Positions 18,443-30,079 are shown, counted from the stretch's first letter. The stretch: 58,613 nucleotides of DNA from Streptomycetaceae bacterium (GCA_027490815.1 JAIXXJ010000015.1:1-58613), one strand, 5' to 3'. Numbers and translations: made by a program. Notes: generated from the letters alone by a model not told the origin.

Positions 18443-19120
18443 CTAATGATACCCGAGTACCGACCTCGCATTTGACGGGTTATTTGTGATCAAAACATCG
18501 ACGCCATTGTCAGCGCAAAAAAGCACATCTTTAGCATCATCAACGCTCCAAACAAACAATTGCCTTGGATCCTGCTTTAAAGATGCGTTCTTTGCAAAGG
18601 CAGAGATGCTGGGGCCAATTGCTGTAGCTGACGTGAATCTGCGCATTGGTAGTGAGTACTTATCGCTAAGTAATGCCACTGTTTTTTGTTCTGGGTTTAT
18701 CTTTCTTATCTTCTCGATTGCTAACCAAGAAAATGACATTATGTAAATCTGAGATGTTCTCTTTTCTTGAGAGAGCAACTGCATAACAGCTTTTTCCACG
18801 GCGTTTGCCGTTGGTACAGGATGTTTAGTCTCTATTGCCATTTCTTTCTTAAAATCTCTTGCCAAAATCAAAAGCTCTTCCAGTGTGATTACACCTGGGT
18901 GTTCTCGTTTAATCTCTTTAAATGTCGAATCTGCGATTCTGGCTTTGTTTCCGGTTATGCGTTTCAAATCTGGGTCATGCCATAGAACAAGTTGATTATC
19001 TTTAGTTAACCGAACATCGCATTCAAAGCCATCTGCGCCCTCTTCGACGGCTGCCTTATAAGCGAGCAAACTCATCTCAGGAAATTTAAGGGAAGATCCA
19101 CGGTGCGCGTAAATCTTCAC
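18443..19120 (-). CDS. ugpQ: Glycerophosphodiester phosphodiesterase
   Basis: 225 aa GDPD-family enzyme splitting glycerophosphodiesters into glycerol 3-phosphate and an alcohol. The catalytic segment is HRG at residues 6-8, followed by ADGFECDVRLTKDNQLVLWHDPDL, which supplies the metal-binding Glu and Asp and the second His. No signal peptide, so it is cytosolic and works on imported or endogenous lipid head groups. GTG start. It is divergent from the PP2C phosphatase gene with only about 32 bp between starts, so both may be leaderless. Confidence 0.9.
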   Translation of the reverse strand: MKIYAHRGSSLKFPEMSLLAYKAAVEEGADGFECDVRLTKDNQLVLWHDPDLKRITGNKARIADSTFKEIKREHPGVITLEELLILARDFKKEMAIETKHPVPTANAVEKAVMQLLSQEKRTSQIYIMSFSWLAIEKIRKINPEQKTVALLSDKYSLPMRRFTSATAIGPSISAFAKNASLKQDPRQLFVWSVDDAKDVLFCADNGVDVLITNNPSNARSVLGYH

Positions 19121-19152
19121 CTTTGAAGGTTACACCGTTAGGCTTACGTTCT

Positions 19153-19932
19153 ATGAGCGCCAATTATTTTCAATCATCAGCGCGCTCAGCCCTTGGTCTG
19201 GTTCGCCAAGGCAATGAAGATTCTGTATTTCTTTCTCCGCAATTAATCGCTGTGGCCGACGGAATGGGTGGCCATGCTGCAGGAGAAGTAGCATCAAAAA
19301 TCGCAGTCAAAGTTTTGTACTCCTTAGTGCCAACTCTTACATCCCAAGAAATCGATGAAGACTCTATTGAAGATTTACTAATGCACTCCTTGCACAGCAT
19401 CGATTACGAAATTGCTGCAATAACCGAAGAAGATATTGATAAGCGTGGAATGGGAACAACATTAACTGCATTGCTCATTAGAAATGAACAGATTGCTTTA
19501 CTACATGTTGGAGATTCACGTTGTTATCGTTTGCGTTCAAATGCGATCGAACAATTAAGTGTTGACCATAGTGTTGTTCAAGAACTATTAGATCAAGGTG
19601 CAATCACAGCCAATGAGGCCATTGATCATCCCCAAAGATCTATGCTCACTCAAGCACTTCGTGGTGACGGTACAACCACTCCTGTATTACAAATCTATGA
19701 AGTTAAAAAAGGTGATCGCTACCTTCTCTGCTCTGATGGTTTATCTGGTGTTTTAACTGAAAAGGAAATTAAAATTGGTTTAAGTAAATCTGACAAGAAT
19801 GAAGCTGTGAAATTTTTAGTTGATGCAACCCTAGAAAATGGAGCCCCCGACAACGTAAGTGTTGTGATCGCAGATATCGTCGATGTTACTGATGGAAATA
19901 TTGAATTTTTCGGAGCCGCTAATGATAAATAA
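19153..19932 (+). CDS. pstP: PP2C-type Ser/Thr phosphatase (PstP-like)
   Basis: 259 aa PP2C/PPM phosphatase expected to reverse phosphorylation by the PASTA kinase encoded next. Metal ligands are in RQGNEDSVF, VADGMGGHAAGE, LLHVGDSRCYR, LLCSDGLSGVL and APDNVSVVI. The ATG at 19153 gives the usual PstP N-terminus; the TTG at 19123 adds ten residues without support. The mycobacterial PstP carries a C-terminal membrane segment and extracellular domain; this one ends after the catalytic domain, so it is soluble. It overlaps pknB by 11 bp. Confidence 0.92.
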   Translation: MSANYFQSSARSALGLVRQGNEDSVFLSPQLIAVADGMGGHAAGEVASKIAVKVLYSLVPTLTSQEIDEDSIEDLLMHSLHSIDYEIAAITEEDIDKRGMGTTLTALLIRNEQIALLHVGDSRCYRLRSNAIEQLSVDHSVVQELLDQGAITANEAIDHPQRSMLTQALRGDGTTTPVLQIYEVKKGDRYLLCSDGLSGVLTEKEIKIGLSKSDKNEAVKFLVDATLENGAPDNVSVVIADIVDVTDGNIEFFGAANDK

Positions 19933-21475
19933 ATTAATTGGTGAGCGTTACAAAATTGGCGAAATGATCGGCACTGGTGGAATGGCTGATGTTTATATTG
20001 CCGATGATGTTCGACTTTCTAGAAAAGTTGCCGTAAAGGTTTTACGTAGTGACTTAGCTCGCGATCCAGCTTTTGTTGGCCGGTTTAGAAAAGAAGCATT
20101 CGCTGCTGCAAAGTTAAATCATCCAGGAATTGTTGCTGTCTATGACTCTGGCGAAGAACCTGCTCCCTACATTGTTATGGAACTTATAACTGGACACACA
20201 TTGCGCGAACTTATTCATAAAGGCGAGCGCATTCCATTAAAACGTGCAATTGAAATTGGTGAAGGAATTTTGGCGGCACTTGAATACTCACACCAAAGTG
20301 GGATCGTTCACCGTGATATTAAACCTGCAAATATCATGATTACAGATCATGGTGATGTGAAGGTGATGGATTTTGGAATTGCTCGCGCCCTTGCAGACCT
20401 TGGTGCAACATTGACTAGCACATGGAATGTTGTTGGTACTGCGCAGTATCTATCACCAGAACAAGCGTTAGGTGAAGTTGCTGATCTGCGAAGTGATATC
20501 TATTCAACGGGTTGTTTGTTATATGAGGTATTAACGGGTCAACCACCATTTACTGGTGAAACCCCTGTCGCTATTGCATATCAACATGTTTCTGGAGTTT
20601 TAGTTGCTCCTAGCAAAATTGTTCCTGATTTACCTGTCGGTATTGATACCTTGCTAGCCGTTGCATTAGCTAAGAATCCAGATGAGCGTTATCAATCTGC
20701 AGGTTTGATGCTCGATGATCTTTACAAAATAAAGTCGGGATCAGTTGTTACAACAAAAATTGCAAAGCCATCAATCTCTCGCCGAAAGCTATTAGTTCGA
20801 GCTGTTAGCGCGGTAGCCGCAATTGCCGTGCTCTCTGCTGGCTTCTTTTTGGCCCGTCCAGCAACTGATTCATCAGGTCTGCCTCAACTTCCAAATGTAG
20901 TTGGCTTATCCCAACTCGAAGCTGAAACATTGTTAAAAGACTATGTATTAACAATTACTCGCGCACCTGATGGCAGAATTCCAAAAGATCGAGTTGCAAG
21001 CCAGTTCCCACTAGCAACCACCCGGGTTCAAAAAGGCTCTGGTGTTGTTTTAACAATTTCAAATGGTCCTGGTGATTCAATTGTTCCTATTGATCTTGTC
21101 GGTATGTCACTTATTGATGCGCGCACAGCGTTAACCTCTGTTGGTTTGTTGGTAACAGCCACAGAAGCTGTTCCATCAGATGAACCTCAAGGAACGGTAT
21201 TGAAGGTAACACCAGAGCCTGGTGCAACCATTACAGCTGGCACGGGAGTTGTTTTACAAATTGCAAGTGGTCAAGTTACCGTTCCATCTTTAATTGGAAT
21301 AGATGCACTGCAAGCAAAAACTCTTTTAGTTCAAGCCGGCTTTTTGGTAAAAGAAGTTGAGGGCTATGACGCTAATCAGCCTTTAGGAATTGTTATTCGT
21401 CAAGCACCAGATGCCGCTGTGGTTCAAACAATTGGCAAGTCGGTGACGATTACAATTAACACAGCTCCAAAGTAA
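19922..21475 (+). CDS. pknB: PASTA-domain Ser/Thr protein kinase
   Basis: 517 aa membrane kinase. The kinase domain spans residues 1 to about 270: glycine loop GTGGMADVYIA, VKVLR lysine, catalytic HRDIKPANI, DFG (MDFGIARAL) and an activation loop with several Thr (TLTSTWNVVGT). One membrane helix lies near residues 290-312 (LVRAVSAVAAIAVLSAGFFL). Three extracellular PASTA repeats follow, starting LPNVVGLS, VPIDLVGMS and VTVPSLIGID. The PASTA part should sense muropeptides or lipid II. The start at 19922 overlaps pstP by 11 bp; the longer frame has no support. Mycobacterial PknB has four PASTA units. Confidence 0.95.
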   Translation: MINKLIGERYKIGEMIGTGGMADVYIADDVRLSRKVAVKVLRSDLARDPAFVGRFRKEAFAAAKLNHPGIVAVYDSGEEPAPYIVMELITGHTLRELIHKGERIPLKRAIEIGEGILAALEYSHQSGIVHRDIKPANIMITDHGDVKVMDFGIARALADLGATLTSTWNVVGTAQYLSPEQALGEVADLRSDIYSTGCLLYEVLTGQPPFTGETPVAIAYQHVSGVLVAPSKIVPDLPVGIDTLLAVALAKNPDERYQSAGLMLDDLYKIKSGSVVTTKIAKPSISRRKLLVRAVSAVAAIAVLSAGFFLARPATDSSGLPQLPNVVGLSQLEAETLLKDYVLTITRAPDGRIPKDRVASQFPLATTRVQKGSGVVLTISNGPGDSIVPIDLVGMSLIDARTALTSVGLLVTATEAVPSDEPQGTVLKVTPEPGATITAGTGVVLQIASGQVTVPSLIGIDALQAKTLLVQAGFLVKEVEGYDANQPLGIVIRQAPDAAVVQTIGKSVTITINTAPK

Positions 21476-21492
21476 CTAAATTTTGAATTTAA

Positions 21493-22149
21493 TTACTTTC
21501 TAGAGCTAATTACAGGAGATAGGCCCACTGCTTTAGCCTGTGCATTTTTATCTCCGCACATCTCCAACCAGTTAGCCAACATATGGTGGCCGTGTTCTGT
21601 TAAAACCGATTCTGGGTGAAACTGCACTCCTTGTATTGGAAGTGATCTGTGTTGCAATGACATTATTAATCCAGACTCAGTTGCACCAGTTACTTCTAAA
21701 ACTGCTGGAATTGAATCTTTTTCAACACACAATGAGTGGTAGCGAGTAGCTGTAAATGGTGAGGGTAAATCTTCTAAAACACCTTGTTGCTTATGAAAAA
21801 CCGATGAGGTTTTTCCATGCAATAGCTCGGGTGCTCGTGAGACCGTTGCTCCAAATGCAACCGCGATTGCTTGATGACCTAAACAAACTCCAAACAATGG
21901 AATAGATTTTTCGGCGCAGTACTTAATCATTTCAATTGAGATTCCTGCGCGCTCTGGAGTTCCTGGGCCCGGAGAGACTAAAACTCCATCGTATTTGGAG
22001 GCCTCTTCAACTTTTATCGCATCGTTTCTAACGACCGTACAGTCGGCCCCAAGTTGTTGCAGATACTGAACCAGATTAAATACAAATGAGTCATAGTTAT
22101 CGATGACCAGGATCTGTGTAGCAGGGATGTTTTCCTTAGAAGTGGCCAT
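21493..22149 (-). CDS. pabA: Glutamine amidotransferase, anthranilate/aminodeoxychorismate synthase component II
   Basis: 218 aa class I GATase giving ammonia to chorismate-using synthases (folate or tryptophan). It shows VIDNYDSFVFNLVQYL, VSPGPGTPE, the nucleophile in GVCLGHQAIAVAFG and the His/Glu pair in GVQFHPESVLTEHG. Start: ATG at 22149, or an ATG at 22167; the longer open frame runs through the crgA 5' end. Its position beside pknB and crgA is the usual actinobacterial trpG/pabA position. PabA versus TrpG cannot be settled, and one protein may serve both. Confidence 0.9.
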   Translation of the reverse strand: MATSKENIPATQILVIDNYDSFVFNLVQYLQQLGADCTVVRNDAIKVEEASKYDGVLVSPGPGTPERAGISIEMIKYCAEKSIPLFGVCLGHQAIAVAFGATVSRAPELLHGKTSSVFHKQQGVLEDLPSPFTATRYHSLCVEKDSIPAVLEVTGATESGLIMSLQHRSLPIQGVQFHPESVLTEHGHHMLANWLEMCGDKNAQAKAVGLSPVISSRK

Positions 22150-22183
22150 GGGAACATTCTCGCGCATGGTGTATCTTTCGTGT

Positions 22184-22450
22184 ATGCCAAAATCAAAACT
22201 TCGCAAAAAAGTTGAAGAGCGCCGCGCCCACAACCAGGATGTTGCCGTCCACACTCCAACAGGACCTCTTGAGAGTCCAAAGTGGCTGGCCCCAACAATG
22301 GTTGGTTTTTTTCTAGTTGGTCTGGCTTGGATCGTCACTTTCTATGTGACTGAAACTCGCTATCCAGTTCCAGGCGTTGGCGCATGGAACATGATCTTTG
22401 GTTTTGCTTTCATCGGAGTTGGTTTTTCTCTAGCTACTCGCTGGCGCTAA
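22184..22450 (+). CDS. crgA: Cell division protein CrgA
   Basis: 88 aa, two membrane helices (about residues 37-54 and 66-84) after a basic N-terminus starting MPKSKLRKKVEERR. Length, topology and the WLAPTMVG motif match CrgA, an actinobacterial septal and polar growth regulator that interacts with FtsZ, FtsQ and PBPs. The ATG at 22184 is chosen because the upstream extension reads through pabA's start region. Divergent from pabA with starts 35 bp or less apart. Confidence 0.93.
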   Translation: MPKSKLRKKVEERRAHNQDVAVHTPTGPLESPKWLAPTMVGFFLVGLAWIVTFYVTETRYPVPGVGAWNMIFGFAFIGVGFSLATRWR

Positions 22451-22476
22451 TTACACGGTTGTAATTCGATCCACAA

Positions 22477-22498
22477 TGTGGGTAAGCCCTGTGGATAA
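22477..22498 (-). promoter_or_regulatory. Two DnaA boxes between convergent crgA and rhomboid genes
   Basis: The minus strand reads TTATCCACA (22490-22498, perfect consensus) and TTACCCACA (22477-22485, one mismatch), 13 bp apart start to start. A perfect inverted repeat TTACA-cggt-TGTAA precedes them (22451-22464). They lie in the 49-bp gap between convergent stops, where no promoter is expected, which argues for DnaA titration and not gene regulation. Confidence 0.55.
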
Positions 22499-22499
22499 G

Positions 22500-23042
22500 T
22501 TATCGCTTTTTTAGAACTATCTGCGCGGCTACATATCCGCCAATTAGGCCCCCTAAATGGGCCCGCCAATCCACTCCGCCTAATGCAAATCCAATAACAA
22601 AGTTCAAACCGATAATAACAACAGTTGATCGGATGTCTGCTCCGATTCGTTTTCCAACAACAATCATCGCTCCAAAAAGTCCAAATACGGCACCAGATGC
22701 GCCGACTGATGCGCTGTAAATCGAAGCGAAATAAGAAGAGGTAAGTGAGCCAGAAAGCAATGATGCGAAAAAGATTATAAGAAACTTATTTTTTCCAAAT
22801 GCTTCTTCGATAGGGTTTCCAAGAACCAAGAGTGCATACATATTAAAGCCTAGGTGCAAGAGACCACCATGTGTTAAGGCAACTGTGATTAGTCGATACC
22901 ACTGGTTGGTTGCACTGAGATAATCAATACTTGGCAAAAAGAGTTGTTGTTGTAGTGTGGGAATTAAAAGCTGAACCAGATATGCACCGCAAATTACTGC
23001 GATTAGTGAGTAAGTGGCGGAGCGTTTAAGCGATGGAAACAC
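22500..23042 (-). CDS. Rhomboid family intramembrane serine protease
   Basis: About 180 aa with six membrane segments. The catalytic serine is in GASGAVFG and the catalytic histidine in [34 protein letters not shown] is the conserved L1/HxxxN region. The start is uncertain: a GTG at 23042, overlapping the cyclophilin stop by 17 bp, gives a normal rhomboid length; the frame stays open to 23144 within the cyclophilin gene. Ppi followed by rhomboid is the common actinobacterial pairing. Confidence 0.88.
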   Translation of the reverse strand: MFPSLKRSATYSLIAVICGAYLVQLLIPTLQQQLFLPSIDYLSATNQWYRLITVALTHGGLLHLGFNMYALLVLGNPIEEAFGKNKFLIIFFASLLSGSLTSSYFASIYSASVGASGAVFGLFGAMIVVGKRIGADIRSTVVIIGLNFVIGFALGGVDWRAHLGGLIGGYVAAQIVLKKR

Positions 23043-23553
23043 TATTAATGGTGATGTCTTGAGTTGGTTTGTCTTGCGCCCCAGTCTTTGCTGTGGCGAT
23101 GGCATCAACCACTGCTTGGCTTGCTGAATCCTTAACCTCACCAAAAATACTGTGTTTGCGATTTAACCAAGTTGTGGGTGCGACAGTAATGAAGAACTGT
23201 GAACCATTAGTTCCTGGACCGCTATTAGCCATTGCAAGAATGTATGGACGATCAAAAACTAATTCCCCGTGGAACTCATCTTCGAATCGGTAGCCGGGTC
23301 CACCTGTTCCGCGACCAAGTGGATCTCCACCTTGAATCATAAATCCGTCAATGACGCGGTGAAAAATTGTTCCGTCGTAAAGCTTCGCAGTTGTCTTCTT
23401 GCCATCGCGTGGGTCGGTCCACTCTTTTGCACCAGTTGCGAGTTCAACAAAGTTTGCAACTGTTTTTGGTACATGGTTTGGGAATAACTCAATGACAATG
23501 TCACCGAGAGATGTGTGAAGGGTTGCTGTTTTTACATTTTTTAAATCTGTCAT
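23026..23553 (-). CDS. ppiA: Cyclophilin-type peptidyl-prolyl isomerase
   Basis: 175 aa cytosolic cyclophilin with [34 protein letters not shown] and [12 protein letters not shown], which carry the active-site Arg, Gln, Phe and Trp. ATG start right after tRNA-Ala (the tRNA discriminator is at 23555). It catalyses proline isomerisation during protein folding. Confidence 0.96.
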   Translation of the reverse strand: MTDLKNVKTATLHTSLGDIVIELFPNHVPKTVANFVELATGAKEWTDPRDGKKTTAKLYDGTIFHRVIDGFMIQGGDPLGRGTGGPGYRFEDEFHGELVFDRPYILAMANSGPGTNGSQFFITVAPTTWLNRKHSIFGEVKDSASQAVVDAIATAKTGAQDKPTQDITINSVSIA

Positions 23554-23554
23554 G

Positions 23555-23627
23555 TGGAGACCAGGGGAATCGAACCCCTAACCTCTGCCTTGCAAAGGCA
23601 GCGCTCTACCAATTGAGCTAGGTCCCC
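23555..23627 (-). tRNA. alaT: tRNA-Ala (anticodon UGC)
   Basis: Minus-strand cloverleaf: acceptor GGGGACC/GGTCTCC, D-arm AGCTCAATTGGTAGAGC, anticodon loop TTTGCAA giving UGC, T-arm GGGGTTCGATTCCCC. Discriminator A, no encoded CCA. Thirteen bases separate it from tRNA-Ile upstream; the Ile-Ala pair after gyrA is standard in actinobacteria. Confidence 0.97.
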
Positions 23628-23640
23628 GTATTAGAACGGG

Positions 23641-23715
23641 TGGGCCCAGGTGGACTTGAACCACCGACCTCTTCCTTATCAGGGAAGCGCTCTAACCAGG
23701 CTGAGCTATGGGCCC
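23641..23715 (-). tRNA. ileT: tRNA-Ile (anticodon GAU)
   Basis: Minus-strand cloverleaf: acceptor GGGCCCA/TGGGCCC, D-arm AGCTCAGCCTGGTTAGAGC, anticodon loop CTGATAA giving GAU, T-arm GGTGGTTCAAGTCCACC. Discriminator A, no encoded CCA. It lies about 120 bp downstream of gyrA on the same strand. Confidence 0.97.
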
Positions 23716-23832
23716 GCAATAAAGATCTTTCTCGATTGCAGAAGCGCAAGGTTACCTTGAACTTCACAAAGACCCAAAATAGGAAGCTGCTCCTACGTTG
23801 AGGTTTGGGCTTAACTCAGAATGCGAACCATA

Positions 23833-26327
23833 CTAACTTTTCGGAGAAATCTCATCTTCCCCGTTTTTAGTCACTGAAAGCAGGCTTACTCCTTCATCTA
23901 GATTTACTAGACGCACACCCATGGAGTCACGGCCAGTTTGGCGCACCTCTGCCGCAGGGGTTCTCATCACTGTTCCGGCAGATGTAATTGCAAGAATCTC
24001 ATCTTCATCTCGTAAAACAAGAGCACTGACTAAAGATCCACGAGAATTTTCGTCAATCTTTGCAGCTTTAATTCCAATTCCACCGCGACCTTGTAGTCGA
24101 TACTCATCGATCGGTGTTTTCTTTCCATAACCACCGTCGGTTGCAGTAAAGACAAATGAGTCTTTAGATAGATCTGAATTAACACGAGCCATAGTTAACA
24201 AATTATCCCCGGTACGGAATTTCATTCCAATCACTCCACTTGTAGAACGACCCATTGATCGAAGTGATTCATCATCTGCTGTAAATCGAAGAGACATAGC
24301 CTTTGTTGAAACCAACAACAGTTCATCTCCTGAATTAATCAGCGATGCACTCACAACTTCATCGCCCGGCTTTAAAGAAATAGCAATAAGACCACCTGTG
24401 CGAGGTGAGTCGTACTCAATCAAAGGGGTTTTCTTAAGCAAGCCGTTACGAGTTGCAAGCACTAAGTAAGGAGAAATTGTGTAATCCTTGATTGACAACA
24501 CTTGAGCAATCTTTTCTTCTGGTTTAAATGCCATTAAATTCGCAACATGTTGTCCACGTGCATCTCGGCCAGCATCTGGAAGTTCGTGAACCTTTGCTCG
24601 ATACACACGACCTTGGTTGGTAAAAAACAACAACCAATCATGAGTGGACGCAACAAAGAAATGATCAACAACATCATCTTCCTTTAGTGCAGCACCTTTT
24701 ACTCCGCGGCCACCCCGGCGTTGTGATCTATAGAGATCTGCCATCGTGCGCTTTGAGTAACCGCCGCGAGTAATTGTCACAACAACATCTTGGTCAGGAA
24801 TTAGATCTTCAGCGCTGAAATCGCCTTCACTTGCGACAATCTGTGTGCGTCGTTCATCGCCAAATTTTGCAACTAAATCCTTAAGCTCTGTTTTAACAAT
24901 CTCTCGTTGCTTTTCAGGGCTTACAAGAATCTTGTTTAGTTCGACAATGTCAGCCATTAGGCCGTCGTATTCGTCGTTAATCTTTTGGCGCTCTAACGCT
25001 GCAATTCGTCGCAGCTGCATATCCAAAATTGCATTTGCTTGAATCTCATCAACATCAAGAAGTTTCATTAAGCCTGTGCGGGCCTCTTCTGGAGTTGTAG
25101 ATGCGCGTATCAGTGCGATAACAGCATCTAGGGCATCTAGGGCTTTTAAATACCCTTGCAAAATATGTGCACGCTTTTCTTTTTCTGCCAAGCGGTATTT
25201 TGTTCTACGAATAATTACTTCAATTTGATGCTCAATGTAATAACGAATAAATTCATCTAAACGCAAAGTACGTGGGACGCCATCTACGAGTGCAAGCATG
25301 TTTGCACCGAATGTGTCTTGAAGTTGAGTCTGTTTGTATAGGTTATTCAAAATAACTTTAGGAATAGCAGCGTTTTGTAAAACTATTACAAGGCGTTGTC
25401 CTAGGCGCTCATTGCCTTCATCGCGAACATCGGCAATTCCTTTAATTTTTCCATCTTTGACCAACTCTGCAATTTTCAACGCAAGGTTGTCTGGGTTTAC
25501 TTGGTAAGGAAGTTCGCTAATTACCAAACAAGTTCTCTTGTTGATCTCTTCAACTTGAACAACTGCGCGCATGGTGATCGAGCCGCGACCTGTTCGGTAG
25601 GCCTCTTCAATTCCAGTTCGTCCAACAATTAAACCTTTTGTTGGAAAATCTGGGCCTTTTACTATCTTGATAAGCTCGCTCAGTAATTCTTCCTGCTTCA
25701 TATCTGGATGTTCTAGTGAGAAAATAACAGCCTCGCCAATTTCGCGAAGGTTGTGCGGAGGAATATTTGTTGCCATTCCAACAGCAATACCTGCAGATCC
25801 ATTAACCAATAGGTTTGGTAGTCGACTAGGTAAAACAGTTGGCTCTTGTGATCGTCCGTCGTAATTTGGAACGAAATCAACTGTGTCCTCGTCGATATCG
25901 CGCATCATCTCCATTGCAAGAGGAGAAAGTCTCGCTTCTGTGTAACGCATCGCTGCAGCGGGATCATTTCCCGGAGAACCGAAGTTTCCATTTCCATCAA
26001 TGAGCATGTAACGAAGTGACCAGTGTTGAGCTAAGCGAACTACAACGTCATAGATTGATGTGTCACCGTGTGGATGGTAATTACCCATAACATCACCGAC
26101 GATGCGGGATGATTTGTAAAATCCTTTATCTGGACGATAACCCGCGTCATACATTGCATATAAAACACGGCGATGAACCGGTTTTAAACCATCTCGAACA
26201 TCAGGGAGAGCCCGACCCACAATGACAGACATTGCATAATCAAGGTAGGAGCGAGCCATTTCGACTTGAAGATCAACTGTTTCAATCTTGTCGAAATTCT
26301 CTAAATTGTTTGGGTTTAGATCTTCCA

Positions 26328-26328
<1 letters not shown>
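23833..26328 (-). CDS. gyrA: DNA gyrase subunit A
   Basis: 831 aa. Breakage-reunion domain at the N-terminus with the quinolone-region sequence [14 protein letters not shown] and the catalytic Tyr in AMRYTEARL. The C-terminal beta-pinwheel starts around residue 500, and its GyrA-box is [10 protein letters not shown]. No intein, which some actinobacterial gyrA genes carry at this tyrosine. The start overlaps the gyrB stop by one base (TAATG). With GyrB it introduces negative supercoils. Confidence 0.98.
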
Positions 26329-28295
<1,967 letters not shown>

Positions 28296-28306
28296 CTAGA
28301 AAAACG

Positions 28307-28348
28307 CTCAAATCGCCTTTGAGGGGCTCTAGAGAGGATTTGCCTCTC
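28307..28348 (-). promoter_or_regulatory. Two adjacent hairpins in the gyrB leader
   Basis: Two perfect 6-bp stems with 5-nt loops lie just upstream of gyrB: CTCAAA-TTTGAG (28307-28323) and GAGAGG-CCTCTC (28332-28348). Neither is followed by a U-run, so neither looks like a plain terminator. They may be part of a gyrB 5' leader. The rest of 28284-28497 holds no gene I can support. Confidence 0.35.
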
Positions 28349-28497
28349 GGAATGGGTTTATCTTAGTCGGAAACTATGACAATAAATACTCAAGAAAAGC
28401 CCTGTGGGTGGGTATAGCCCGACTTTGAGCCTGTATTTGAGGAGTTAGGGTAGGTAAATAGCTCAAACCCGCCTTAATCGGGGCAAGGCGTAGGTTT

Positions 28498-28956
28498 TTA
28501 GCCGTACGTGTCTCTAGGGCCTTTGGAGTTACGGATAGTGCGAAGTCCTTTTTTCCACGATGGAGCATGTGGGCCGATAAAAACAATTTTTTCAATTAAA
28601 ACACCGGATGCATCTTTTTGAATTAATGAAAGTAGATCGTTAGACATGATTTGTAGTTGTGTTGCCCATGCAGTTGATGAACTTTGAACAGTTAGCGTTC
28701 CTTCTAACACCGAAATAGGTGTTGCGTGTTGAGAAATTTCATCGCCAACTATCTTTTTCCAATTAACAAAAAGATTTCCTTCAGCTAATCCAGAATCCCA
28801 TTCACGATCAGAGATTAAGTTTGATAAAACTCCACCGATTAACTCTGGGTCTCCGGGTTTTCCTACCTGAATCGACGGTGCGGGTTTATTAATTTTTCTA
28901 ATTGAGGTGTTTTTAAAGGATTTAAAAAGATCTAAAGCTAAATCGCGCTTATTCAT
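28498..28956 (-). CDS. dciA: DciA-like helicase-loading protein (DUF721)
   Basis: 152 aa. The central block (LFVNWKKIVGDEISQHATPISVLEGTLTVQSSSTAWATQLQIM) is the DUF721 domain, known as DciA, the ancestral partner of the replicative helicase in bacteria without DnaC/DnaI. The N-terminal 40 residues are basic and likely disordered. It sits between recF and gyrB as in other actinobacteria (the 'Rv0004' position). Together with the dnaB gene at 53429 it would load the helicase at oriC. Confidence 0.9.
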   Translation of the reverse strand: MNKRDLALDLFKSFKNTSIRKINKPAPSIQVGKPGDPELIGGVLSNLISDREWDSGLAEGNLFVNWKKIVGDEISQHATPISVLEGTLTVQSSSTAWATQLQIMSNDLLSLIQKDASGVLIEKIVFIGPHAPSWKKGLRTIRNSKGPRDTYG

Positions 28957-28958
28957 CT

Positions 28959-30056
28959 TTATTTACCTTTACTTTTTTTGACCATACCGGGAGTTACATA
29001 AAATTTTTGGGTGAGCAGCTCTACTGGTAAATCACTTTCAACAGCTGCTGTAATAAATGTTTGCTCGGCTAATTGTGTGGCAGACATTAACTGCAATCTT
29101 CGTGATGTGTCCAACTCTGCAAAAACATCATCCAAAATTAATATAGGGGAGGCGCCTTCTGATTTCAAAAGATTAAATGATCCGATACGAAGTGAGATCG
29201 CCATCGACCAAGATTCACCGTGGCTGGCATATCCTTTTGCTGGAAAATCTCCTATTTGTAAATGTAGGTCGTCTCGGTGAGGTCCTATCAGCGAAACTCC
29301 CCGCTCTATCTCTTGATAGGCCAACTCCTCTAAACGTTTACTTAAAATCTCTTCGTTGTGTGTTGAGTTGTTTGAGACACCCTCTGCACTACATTTATAT
29401 GAAATAGAGGCAGGTTTAACTTCATTGAGATTCTTATAGTTCTCAGCAACCCAAGGGTTTAAAGCTTCAACGAGCGCGATTCTTTCAGCTGTTAATTCGG
29501 CGCCGATTTTTATTAACTGTTCACTCCATGGGGCTAGTGCTGCGGCTGATGTTTTGGTTTTTAAAAGCGCGTTGCGTTGTTTTACGACTCGTTCATACTC
29601 TGAAATCACTCCTGCTAAACGTGGGGTTCTCGTTACAAGTAGGCGATCTAAAAAGTCTCTCCGGCCACCTGGCTCTCCCCGCACTAAATCTAAATCTTCT
29701 GGAGAAAAGTAGATAATTTGGATTGCGCCAAGAATTTCGCGCTGGCTACGAGTTGGGTTTCCATTAATACGCGCTCTGTTGGCTTTAGATGCGTTGATTT
29801 CAAGGTCGATATTTAATGTTCGGTCATCTCTTTGAACTTCTGCCCTGATTATTGTTTGTTGGTTACCCAGTGAGATAAGCGGGGTGTTATTTGAGACCCG
29901 GTGGGATGAAAGAAAAGCTAAATAAATAAGCGACTCGGCGATATTAGTTTTTCCAGAACCGTTATCGCCAACAAAAGTCGTCACGCCTGGTTCAAACTCT
30001 AGATTTAACTCAAGATATGAGCGAAAGTTGGTTAAAGCCAACTTGTTTATACGCAT
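28959..30056 (-). CDS. recF: DNA replication and repair protein RecF
   Basis: 365 aa SMC-like ATPase. Walker A is GDNGSGKTNIAES (residues 31-43), the signature is around GYASHGESWSMAISLRIG, and Walker B is PILILDDVFAELD. It helps load RecA at gaps. It is 23 bp downstream of dnaN. The mycobacterial gnd gene between dnaN and recF is absent here. Confidence 0.96.
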   Translation of the reverse strand: MRINKLALTNFRSYLELNLEFEPGVTTFVGDNGSGKTNIAESLIYLAFLSSHRVSNNTPLISLGNQQTIIRAEVQRDDRTLNIDLEINASKANRARINGNPTRSQREILGAIQIIYFSPEDLDLVRGEPGGRRDFLDRLLVTRTPRLAGVISEYERVVKQRNALLKTKTSAAALAPWSEQLIKIGAELTAERIALVEALNPWVAENYKNLNEVKPASISYKCSAEGVSNNSTHNEEILSKRLEELAYQEIERGVSLIGPHRDDLHLQIGDFPAKGYASHGESWSMAISLRIGSFNLLKSEGASPILILDDVFAELDTSRRLQLMSATQLAEQTFITAAVESDLPVELLTQKFYVTPGMVKKSKGK

Positions 30057-30079
30057 CAGTTTTTTGCTTCCAAAAAGGA

